23,173 bases of DNA, taken from Anaerolineales bacterium. GTDB lineage: Bacteria; Chloroflexota; Anaerolineae; Anaerolineales; UBA4823. Of this stretch, positions 17,347-23,173 are shown one piece after another. The notes beneath the pieces were generated by a model. The model was not told the DNA's origin. It saw only the letters and a program-made list of their open reading frames with translations, and did not search any database. Within the stretch, counting starts at the first letter, position 1. Each line of letters opens with the position of its first letter. The translations under genes and the position numbers were made by a program. The stretch covers positions 1 to 23,173 of the forward strand of contig JAFGBV010000056.1 in NCBI GenBank assembly GCA_016932955.1. The letters are read 5' to 3'.

Positions 17347-17850
17347 ATGAAGACTGTGATTGTATTAGCCATGCACGGGGCTCCACCCAATGACTTTCCG
17401 CGCGAGGAGATGACTGAGCTGTTCAACCTGCACAATGCTCTCGAACATATCCGGGGGCCAGAACGCGCCAGGATGGAAGAACGGTATAATGCTTTAGATA
17501 CACGGATGCGCTCGTGGCCGCGCAGCGCCAACAATGATCCGTTTTGGGCTGGCTCCCTGGCCCTGGCTGAGGCACTCGAAAAAGCCTGCGGGATGCGGGT
17601 GGTGATGGGGTTCAACGAGTTCTGCGCGCCCAGCCTGGATGAGGCGCTTGACCAGGCGCTGGATCAGGCGCAAGAGGTGCTGGTGCTGACCCCGATGATG
17701 ACGCGCGGTGGAGAACATGCAGAAAAGGATATCCCTGCCGCCATCCGCCGAGCACAGGAGCGCCGTCCCGGCGCAGCCATTCGTTATCTCTGGCCATTCG
17801 AGACGCAGGCCGTGGCGGATTTCCTATCAGAACAGATCTATTTAAAATAA
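17347..17850 (+). CDS. CbiX-like sirohydrochlorin chelatase family protein
   Basis: 167 residues from the ATG at 17347, which has GGAGG 5 nt upstream; a TTG at 17335 in the same frame is inside that site and rejected. The N-terminal strand VIVLAMHGAPPNDFP carries the metal-site His of chelatases. The second half has VLVLTPMMTRGGEHAEKDIP, the CbiX signature with its second His, and ends IRYLWPFETQAVADFL. Small CbiX proteins insert Co2+ or Ni2+ into sirohydrochlorin for B12 or F430 synthesis. No other tetrapyrrole gene is in the window, so the metal and pathway remain open. Confidence 0.78.
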   Translation: MKTVIVLAMHGAPPNDFPREEMTELFNLHNALEHIRGPERARMEERYNALDTRMRSWPRSANNDPFWAGSLALAEALEKACGMRVVMGFNEFCAPSLDEALDQALDQAQEVLVLTPMMTRGGEHAEKDIPAAIRRAQERRPGAAIRYLWPFETQAVADFLSEQIYLK

Positions 17851-17916
17851 ACACTGAGGCGCGGTGGAAGCATGTGCACAACACCCCAGTGAAAGATTTT
17901 GGACGGTGCTTGCGGT

Positions 17917-18720
17917 CTACTGGCCCAAGAAGTTGTCTATCGCCTGCTGGAATACCTCATAGGGCTGCGCGCCAACAATCCCCTGCCCATTCATCAGAAA
18001 GGTGGGCGTGCTGCGCACACCTATTCCACCTGCCATCTCCGTTTGAGCCTGGACGAGTTCTGTATAACGGCCCGATTGCAGGCATTCGCTGAAGGCATCT
18101 GTATCCAGACCCAGTTCAGTGGCAAAGCCGGTGAGATTCTCTTGGCTGAAGGCGCCCTGGTTTTCGCCACCGTGGTTATCGAAGAGATAATCGTGGTATT
18201 CCCAGAAGGCATCCTGCTCGGCCGCGCATTCGGAGGCTTCAGCTGCCCAATATGACTCTTCGCCTAAGAAGACAAAGTGAATATAGCCAATGCGCACTGA
18301 GCCATTTTGGATATATGTTTCATCGATCTGGCGACCCGCGCCAGTAGCCCAAAGGGCACAATAGGGTCACTGAAAGTCGCTGAATTCGATGAGCGTCACC
18401 GGCGCATCTGGATCACCACGAAAGTGCTGGGTTTGGCCAACGACGAACTCCATCAATTCCGCAGCGCTGGGCTGGGAGGGTTGGGTGGCAACGGGCTGGC
18501 TGGTTGGCTGGATAACGGTATCCTGCGTGGCAGCCGGGCTGGCAACGGCGGCCTGCGGCTCTGCGGTGGATTGGGTTAGCAAGGGGCGAACGGCGAAACC
18601 AGCAACCAGGCCAATGACCAGCATCGCCAGGCCAACCAGCAGCGTGGTCCAGGATTGGACCACAATGGTCAGCGCTGGGCGTTGGGCGCTTTCACGATCT
18701 TCTTTCAACGGATCAGTCAT
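17917..18720 (-). CDS. Membrane-anchored DsbA-family thiol oxidoreductase with a Sec active site (U-P-Y-C)
   Basis: 267 residues when the TGA at 18369-18367 is read as Sec118. ATG 18720 is preceded by AAGGAG at 5 nt. A short cytoplasmic N-terminus leads to one membrane segment (about residues 27-48), then an Ala/Pro/Thr/Gln linker (50-85), then a thioredoxin fold: APVTLIEFSDFQ-U-P-Y-C, the usual FSDFQCPYC with the first Cys replaced. Downstream are HFVFLGEESYWAAEASECAAEQ..FWEYHDYLF, the helical insert, and the cis-Pro loop RSTPTFLMNGQ. Upstream and downstream parts are in one frame. It would work outside the cytoplasmic membrane on disulfides or other oxidised substrates. Sec DsbA-like proteins are known in bacteria. 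The gene lies 3' of miaB on the same strand, with its own promoter. Confidence 0.88.
18328..18344 (-). promoter_or_regulatory. Putative bacterial SECIS hairpin of the dsbA-like gene
   Basis: On the minus strand CTGGCG / CGCCAG form a perfect 6-bp stem around loop CGGGT, starting 23 nt after the TGA with the loop about 29 nt away. A smaller GCCC-TTT-GGGC hairpin (18357-18347) lies between. The loop differs from that of the hdrA copies but keeps G and U residues. Confidence 0.6.
18367..18369 (-). other. Recoded TGA, Sec118 of the DsbA-like protein
   Basis: The TGA occupies the first position of the C-x-x-C active site. 117 codons before it and 149 after it form one DsbA chain without frame change. 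Confidence 0.87.
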
Positions 18721-18756
18721 AAGTGCTCCTTCATAAAGTCGACTTGACAGGTCGCA

Positions 18757-18765
18757 ATTTTATCA
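18757..18765 (-). promoter_or_regulatory. Extended -10 promoter of the dsbA-like gene (TGATAAAAT)
   Basis: TGn-TAAAAT about 36 nt before the ATG, in the 86-nt gap after miaB; a normal leader with AAGGAG follows. The form matches the promoter proposed for the hdrA operon. Confidence 0.45.
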
Positions 18766-18806
18766 CGCGCGGCTGAGAAAATGAGAACAGATCAGAGCCA
18801 GCCGCC

Positions 18807-20159
18807 CTAGGCCACAGGCAGGGAGGCTTGCATCGACCAAGGGCCAGTCCAGGTGATGCGCACCGAGCGGCGCTGGCCTCGCAGATCATCCTCCGACTCC
18901 ACAAAGACAAGCTTATTGGTGACAGTACGCCCCTTCCAGCGTCCTTTCACCTTGTCTTCAAAGAGAACATCCACCATCTCGCCGAGGTAGCGCTGGTTGA
19001 TCTCAGCGGCAATCTCTTGCTGGAGGGATTCGAGCAGGCGAAAGCGGCGGCGCTTCTCGGCGTCGGGCACATCATCCGGCATGCGCCGCGCGGAAACTGT
19101 GCCCTGGCGCGGCGAATAGCGGGCTAGATGGGCAACATCCAGGCGCAGCCCCGCCAACAAATCATAAGTACGCTGGAACTGCGCCTCAGTCTCGCGGGGG
19201 AAGCCAACGATAATATCCGTGGCGATCGAGACGCCCGGGAAACCAAGCCCCAAACGGCTACGGATCTTTTCCACCAGGAGGTAGTAATCTTCGGCGGTGT
19301 AGCCGCGCTTCATGTTTGCCAGCACATCATTGTCACCTGCCTGCACCGGCACCTCGATATGCGGCATCACTTTGGGCAGCGCAGCAACAGCATCCAACAG
19401 CTCATCCGTCATCCAATTGGGGTGCGAGGTGAGGAAACGGATGCGCTCCAGGCCGTCAATGTCGTTTGCCTGACGCAGCAGCCCCGCCAGATTTGGGCCA
19501 TCGGGGATATCCTTGCCGTAACGGTCTACAATCTGTCCCAGAAAGGTCACCTCGCGCACGCCTTGCTCCACCAGGGAGCGCACCTCGGTGATGATCTCTC
19601 CTGCAGAGCGGCTGCGCTCGATGCCGCGCCGGTAGGGGATAATACAAAAGGTGCAGGCATGCGAGCAACCTAACACGACAGGCACATAGGCCGAGACCAG
19701 GTGGCCGCGATCCCGGGCAGGAAGGGTCAGCAATGGGCCGCCAAGGTAGGGTTCCTCATCCATCAGGGAAAAACGCTGCTGCGTAAGGCCTTCCTCCAGC
19801 TCGCGGCTCTCTGACTGAGAGAGATGCGCCACAAGCGGGCCGGGATCCGATGGTGGCGAAAAGACGTCTACAAAGGGAAAGCGTTCCTTCAAGCGCGGGT
19901 TGCTTTTGACGCCCACCAAGCATCCCATCAGATTGATCACCAGCGCGGGGTGCTTTTCTTTCAGAGGGCGTAGTGACTGCAAGTAACCATAGGCTTTATC
20001 TTCAGCGCTCTGGCGCACCACACAGGTGTTCAGCACAACCACATCCGCATCGTCGGGGCGCGCTGCGACCTGGTAGCCAAGGCTTTCCAAAGCCGAGGCA
20101 ACCCGCTGCGAATCAGCCACATTCATCTGGCAGCCTTCCGTCCAAATGTGATATTTCAT
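18807..20159 (-). CDS. miaB: tRNA-2-methylthio-N6-isopentenyladenosine synthase MiaB
   Basis: 450 residues from the ATG at 20159; the frame opens further at 20183 but MKYHIWTEGCQMN is the family N-terminus and a -10 box precedes it. The N-terminal UPF0004 domain has three auxiliary-cluster cysteines (Cys10 in EGCQMN, one in LNTCVVRQSAEDKA, one in LMGCLVG). The radical SAM CxxxCxxC is in LGCSHACTFCIIPYRRG. A C-terminal TRAM domain (EMVDVLFEDKVKGRWKGRT) binds RNA. It methylthiolates i6A37 of tRNAs reading U-starting codons, using SAM and sulfur donors. MtaB or RimO are less likely given the CQMN motif and overall fit. No Shine-Dalgarno is seen. Confidence 0.93.
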   Translation of the reverse strand: MKYHIWTEGCQMNVADSQRVASALESLGYQVAARPDDADVVVLNTCVVRQSAEDKAYGYLQSLRPLKEKHPALVINLMGCLVGVKSNPRLKERFPFVDVFSPPSDPGPLVAHLSQSESRELEEGLTQQRFSLMDEEPYLGGPLLTLPARDRGHLVSAYVPVVLGCSHACTFCIIPYRRGIERSRSAGEIITEVRSLVEQGVREVTFLGQIVDRYGKDIPDGPNLAGLLRQANDIDGLERIRFLTSHPNWMTDELLDAVAALPKVMPHIEVPVQAGDNDVLANMKRGYTAEDYYLLVEKIRSRLGLGFPGVSIATDIIVGFPRETEAQFQRTYDLLAGLRLDVAHLARYSPRQGTVSARRMPDDVPDAEKRRRFRLLESLQQEIAAEINQRYLGEMVDVLFEDKVKGRWKGRTVTNKLVFVESEDDLRGQRRSVRITWTGPWSMQASLPVA

Positions 20160-20166
20160 GTCCAGT

Positions 20167-20172
20167 ATTATA
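20167..20172 (-). promoter_or_regulatory. -10 box of miaB (TATAAT), leaderless
   Basis: TATAAT ends exactly 7 nt before the ATG, placing the transcription start at or next to the start codon. Confidence 0.5.
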
Positions 20173-20254
20173 TCAAGGGTCAAGACTGTGGGCAGGCAGC
20201 GATCTGCGGATTAATAAACCCTAATCACGCCTCACATAGACCCGAATTTCCTGG

Positions 20255-20263
20255 TGGTAAAAT
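20255..20263 (+). promoter_or_regulatory. Extended -10 (TGGTAAAAT) of the C39-TPR gene, leaderless
   Basis: TGn-TAAAAT ends exactly 7 nt before the ATG at 20271. There is no Shine-Dalgarno, so the mRNA probably starts at the initiation codon. Confidence 0.5.
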
Positions 20264-20270
20264 ACGCCTC

Positions 20271-21542
20271 ATGCGCCAAAAGCCCAAACTCTCTACACCC
20301 GCTCGCCTCGGGCTGGCATTGCTTGGCCTGGCTGTAGCAGGCATCTTGCTCTACCAGATCCCGGCCGTTAAACAGCGCCTGGATTGGCGGATCGATCTGG
20401 CGTTGACCTATTTGCGCGGCGTGGTCAACCCCGCTCAACCCGTGCCCACGCCGGAACAGACCACTGGGGCAACCATCGATGTGCAGCCCACACCGACAAT
20501 GATCTCCAGCCCCACTTTGGCGGCAAACCAGCCGACCTATACACCCGCGCCAACTGAGACGCCTTTCCCAACGCCCACACCGCTGCCCGGCGCGATTTCG
20601 CTGCCGCCGCCAGCGTGGGAGAAACAGGGCCCAAACAACTGCGGTCCCGCCAGCCTGGCAATCTACCTGCGCTATTATGGCTGGGATGGCGACCAGGAGA
20701 CGATTGCAGAGGTGGTCAAGCCGCTTGATGAAGACCGCAATGTCAACCCGGAGGAGTTGGTCTACTTTGTGCGCAACCATGCCGGCTGGCTGAATACAGA
20801 ATTCCGCGTGGGCGGGGATATTGCGCTGCTCCGGCAACTGCTAGCGGCTGGCTTCCCGGTACTGATCGAGGAATCCTTCTACTTTGATACACCCTACTGG
20901 CCCAATGATGATCTCTGGGCGGCGCACTACCTTCTGCTGACCGGCTACGATGACAGCACCCAGACATTCACCGGGCAAGACAGCTTCCATGGGGCTAATC
21001 AGACGATCGCTTACCAGACGTTGGATAAGGATTGGAAGATCTTCAACCGCGTGTACCTGCTGGTGTATTTGCCGCAGCAAGAAGAGACGGTACGCACGAT
21101 CCTAGGGGATAACTGGGATGCGGATGCGAACCGCCTGCATGCTCAGGAAGTGGCGCTGGAAGAAACCCAGGACAATCCCAACGACGCCTACGCCTGGTTC
21201 AACCTGGGCAGCAACCTGGTGTACTTTGGGCGTTATGGCGAGGCAGTGGCCGCTTATGATACCGCGCGCACATTGGGGCTTTACCAGCGCATGCTACGCT
21301 ACCAGTTTGGTCCCTTCTTCGCTTACTTCCATAACGGCCAAACCGATGAATTGATCGGACTGACCGAGTATGCGCTGCAGCGCACGCCCAACTCAGAGGA
21401 AGCCCTGTTGTGGCACGGCTGGGCACTCTACCGCCAGGGGGATACCCAAAAAGCGATCACCGATTGGCAAAAAGCGCTGGAGGCCAACCCCACTTACCAG
21501 GACGCGCTGTATGCGCTGAATTTTGTGGGAGCAAGCCCCTGA
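20271..21542 (+). CDS. Membrane-anchored C39-like peptidase with TPR repeats
   Basis: 423 residues from the ATG at 20271; an in-frame upstream extension to 20148 overlaps miaB and is rejected. A single membrane segment near residues 13-27 is followed by a Thr/Pro-rich linker (about 60-110). The Peptidase_C39_2 domain follows, with Cys124 in GPNNCGPASLAIYLRYYGW and His219 in AAHYLLLTGYDD, plus GQDSFHG. From about residue 295 come tetratricopeptide repeats (NDAYAWFNLGSNLVYFGRYGEAVAAYDTA, and SEEALLWHGWALYRQGDTQKAITDWQKALEANP). The fold implies cysteine peptidase activity outside the membrane, with the TPR part binding partners or substrates. C39 domains also cleave bacteriocin leaders, but no ABC transporter or precursor peptide is nearby, so the role is unknown. 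Confidence 0.85.
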   Translation: MRQKPKLSTPARLGLALLGLAVAGILLYQIPAVKQRLDWRIDLALTYLRGVVNPAQPVPTPEQTTGATIDVQPTPTMISSPTLAANQPTYTPAPTETPFPTPTPLPGAISLPPPAWEKQGPNNCGPASLAIYLRYYGWDGDQETIAEVVKPLDEDRNVNPEELVYFVRNHAGWLNTEFRVGGDIALLRQLLAAGFPVLIEESFYFDTPYWPNDDLWAAHYLLLTGYDDSTQTFTGQDSFHGANQTIAYQTLDKDWKIFNRVYLLVYLPQQEETVRTILGDNWDADANRLHAQEVALEETQDNPNDAYAWFNLGSNLVYFGRYGEAVAAYDTARTLGLYQRMLRYQFGPFFAYFHNGQTDELIGLTEYALQRTPNSEEALLWHGWALYRQGDTQKAITDWQKALEANPTYQDALYALNFVGASP

Positions 21543-21554
21543 GGTTGCGCGTTC

Positions 21555-21833
21555 TCACTTGGTGAGGAATGGCAGACTGGTGCGGAAGAATTTTTCGAGC
21601 CCACACCAGAAGCCGCTGCACAGCTCATAGGAGGTCTCATCAACCGGACCTACGACAGGCTGGCCAGTCGTGCCATCCAGGGTAAATAAGCCATCCGTGC
21701 TTGCTACCTGCCCACCGCCACCGCCGATCACAGACCAATCCACTGCCAGGCCACTCGCCGCCAGGGATACACCGGTGAGCAGCAGGATGGCGAGCAAAGG
21801 AACGATCAGGATGATCCATTTTCTCTTATTCAT
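21555..21833 (-). CDS. Small secreted protein of unknown function
   Basis: 92 residues. A typical signal peptide (KRKWIILIVPLLAILLLTGVSLAASG) is followed by a Gly-rich GGGGGQVASTDGLFTLDGTTGQPVVG segment and YELCSGFWCG with two cysteines that could pair. An AAAGGA site lies 9 nt before the ATG. It starts 31 nt after a larger secreted protein gene on the same strand, so they are probably one operon. I recall similar short proteins in Chloroflexota but know no function. Its end is 12 nt from the convergent C39-TPR gene. Confidence 0.7.
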   Translation of the reverse strand: MNKRKWIILIVPLLAILLLTGVSLAASGLAVDWSVIGGGGGQVASTDGLFTLDGTTGQPVVGPVDETSYELCSGFWCGLEKFFRTSLPFLTK

Positions 21834-21864
21834 GTCACAGCATCCTTTAGAGCGTTGCTCCCGA

Positions 21865-22881
21865 TCAATACGCCACGACCATGATATCTCCAGTAATCCC
21901 GGACCCTAATTCACTCCAACGGAAGCACCTCAGTTGTTGCGGATCAATGGGGTTCCTAGAACATGATACACCACGAGCGGTGGTGCCCACACCCAAAGCG
22001 GTAAAGTAGCGCGCGCTGAGGTCGAAGCCGAAGTCGATATAGCAAATTCCGGAACCAGCCCCAGTGACCACGATCTCATCGCTAATGCTGTTGAATGCAT
22101 TGTGAGGTGGAACATCCCCTGAGCCGCCGCAAGAGGTAAAAACTGCTGCTTTCACCAAGCCATCGGCCTCTAGAGACTGCTGAACATCGCCTTCATTGGT
22201 TACTATGAATTCGTGTTCGCCGCCGTTGCCGCCAAACCCCTTGAATAAGGCGCCGCTGCCATGGTTGCTGGCGATCACCGTGGTGTCACTGCCATAAGCG
22301 GTGGCCCACAGGGCTATACCGCTGGTGGCGTTGTCGTTGACAACCCACAGCGAAGTACCAGCACTGGATGTAGCATTGCTGCGAACCTCCAGCGCATGTT
22401 GGTCACTCGCCTCGTTTGAGATCACTGCCCCCGGGCGCAAACCCCATGCATAGGGAGCAGCGGTGATAGGCTGGCGCGGCAGGGTGGTATAGGCAGCATC
22501 GGCGTCGCGCTTCACCTCCACCTGAAGCCAGCGCCCGGCGCCGGTAAACACCTCATTCATCGCATCGCCAGGCAGGCAAAGGATGGTAAATTTGCCGCCG
22601 GTGACGATCTGGTCGTCGAGGCTCTGGCAGGAGGAGACCTGCGTGCTGGCGGCCGGGTCCTCAGCATCCCAGATGGTGAGGCGAAAATCATAGGTGCCGC
22701 TGGCGGGCTGCCCGTTATCCGTCAGATAACCCTGGTAGGAAAACGAGTCGGTCATCGGCGGCCCGGCAAGCGGCGATGCAATCCCACTGGCAGGTTCTTC
22801 TTTGGCCAGGCTGAGGCTGGTGGAAAAGGCCAAGAGAACCAGCAACACTCCGAAACCAATCAGGAATTTTGCAGTCTTCAT
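21865..22881 (-). CDS. Secreted protein of unknown function, phage tail-collar/fibre-like style
   Basis: 338 residues from the ATG at 22881 (AAAGGAG 7 nt upstream; the frame opens to 22950 without a ribosome site). The signal peptide is TAKFLIGFGVLLVLLAFSTSLSLAKE. Residues about 45-135 (FSYQGYLTDNGQPASGTYDFRLTIWDAE...GRWLQVEVKRD) are a module often seen in extracellular proteins, ending TLPRQPITAAPYAW. The middle part is a repetitive beta-rich Ser/Asn/Gly stretch resembling fibre proteins, and the C-terminal part is Cys-containing (CGGSGDVPPHN, GICYIDFGFDLSARYF). Likely exported and surface-associated. No enzymatic motif is seen. Confidence 0.75.
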   Translation of the reverse strand: MKTAKFLIGFGVLLVLLAFSTSLSLAKEEPASGIASPLAGPPMTDSFSYQGYLTDNGQPASGTYDFRLTIWDAEDPAASTQVSSCQSLDDQIVTGGKFTILCLPGDAMNEVFTGAGRWLQVEVKRDADAAYTTLPRQPITAAPYAWGLRPGAVISNEASDQHALEVRSNATSSAGTSLWVVNDNATSGIALWATAYGSDTTVIASNHGSGALFKGFGGNGGEHEFIVTNEGDVQQSLEADGLVKAAVFTSCGGSGDVPPHNAFNSISDEIVVTGAGSGICYIDFGFDLSARYFTALGVGTTARGVSCSRNPIDPQQLRCFRWSELGSGITGDIMVVAY

Positions 22882-23122
22882 CGATTTGCTCCTTTCTTTA
22901 AAACACAACCCAAAATAGTTGACAGGTGGTATTGCCTTCCTGCCCGGCAAAATGGGTGGACGCTAATCTTGTGCCGGGTTCATCATTGTCAACAATGGTT
23001 CGATCTAACCCCCCAGGTCAATGCCAGAATGTATGCTGCGACTGGCAACATCCATATCCCTATTTTCATTATAGACACAATCGCGGAAATTTCAATAGGG
23101 TAGATGGAAGGTTTCTGTAACC
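22882..23122. other. Non-coding upstream region of the secreted-protein genes
   Basis: 241 bases without a credible gene. It holds two dyads: CATTGT-CA-ACAATG (22984-22997) and CCCGGCA / TGCCGGG (22943-22949 and 22972-22978, 22-nt loop). The first overlaps a minus-strand TTGACA (22992-22987) that could be a -35, but no good -10 is found at the expected spacing. Either dyad could be an operator or a leader hairpin. Confidence 0.4.
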
Positions 23123-23173
23123 TCAGCGGTAGGCGAAAAGGGGAAATTGGTACAGGCGCAGGTATTCCAGGCG
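23123..23173 (-). CDS. Possible C-terminal end of a gene entering from the right (partial)
   Basis: On the minus strand the frame is open from the window edge and reads RLEYLRLYQFPLFAYR, then TGA at 23125-23123. Composition looks protein-like, but 16 codons allow no family assignment and the frame could be open by chance. Confidence 0.3.
   Translation of the reverse strand, partial: RLEYLRLYQFPLFAYR

Noticed and set aside
17917..18720. Inactivated dsbA with a nonsense mutation
   Set aside because: The only lesion is TGA at the exact active-site Cys, the rest is well preserved, and other Sec genes are present nearby.
22926..23120. 64-codon plus-strand ORF upstream of the secreted genes
   Set aside because: No recognisable motif, no ribosome site, and it covers the promoter region and dyads.

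Overview
The window comes from a bacterial genome of fairly high G+C content. Gene content and protein style point to an anaerobic Chloroflexota (Anaerolineae-like) organism: a heterodisulfide-reductase-type electron-bifurcating cluster, a DsbA anchored by a Thr/Pro-rich linker, a lipid-flippase/glycosyltransferase pair, a C39-peptidase/TPR protein and small secreted proteins. That assignment is inference, because there is no rRNA or other phylogenetic marker here. No tRNA, rRNA, CRISPR array, insertion sequence or phage gene was seen, and no gene-free stretch exceeds about 300 bases.

Layout. 1-5440 (minus strand): a beta-lactamase-fold serine hydrolase, tlyA, a hairpin terminator, lepA, a flippase-like membrane protein and the first codons of a glycosyltransferase that leaves the window. 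5561-6325 (plus): recO. 6326-6551: a regulatory region with a Rex/CRP-like dyad, an extended -10 promoter and a leader hairpin. 6552-15243 (plus): a tight five-gene operon for a soluble flavin/iron-sulfur electron-transfer complex, followed by a DMT exporter (15261-16139). 16144-17310 (minus) is alr, and 17347-17850 (plus) is a CbiX-like chelatase. 17917-20159 (minus): a DsbA-family oxidoreductase and miaB. 20271-21542 (plus): a membrane-anchored C39-like peptidase with TPRs. 21555-22881 (minus): two secreted proteins of unknown function. A possible gene tail lies at the right edge.

The most important result is that three genes that look broken by an in-frame TGA are best read as selenoprotein genes. 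Two tandem hdrA genes (6552-8537 and 8541-11969) each have TGA inside a CAAU motif, where the family has Cys or, in some methanogens, Sec. Each is followed by a GC-rich hairpin of bacterial SECIS type, and the two hairpins differ by a change that keeps a base pair. The DsbA gene (17917-18720) has TGA at the first Cys of its C-P-Y-C active site, again followed by a hairpin. TGA is a normal stop in other genes here (lepA, the second hdrA), so a changed genetic code is unlikely. The host must therefore encode selA/selB/selC/selD outside this window.

The operon encodes HdrA-1 (Sec), HdrA-2 (Sec, with a complete GltD/NfnB-like NADPH-type flavoprotein module inserted in it), a fused MvhD/FlxD + FlxC-like protein, a FlxB/AsrA-like ferredoxin protein and a FlxA/AsrB-like NAD(P)H:flavin reductase. 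No HdrB or HdrC is present. I infer a flavin-based bifurcating or confurcating complex linking NADH, NADP(H) and ferredoxin rather than a heterodisulfide reductase. A Rex-like site upstream would couple expression to the NADH/NAD+ ratio.
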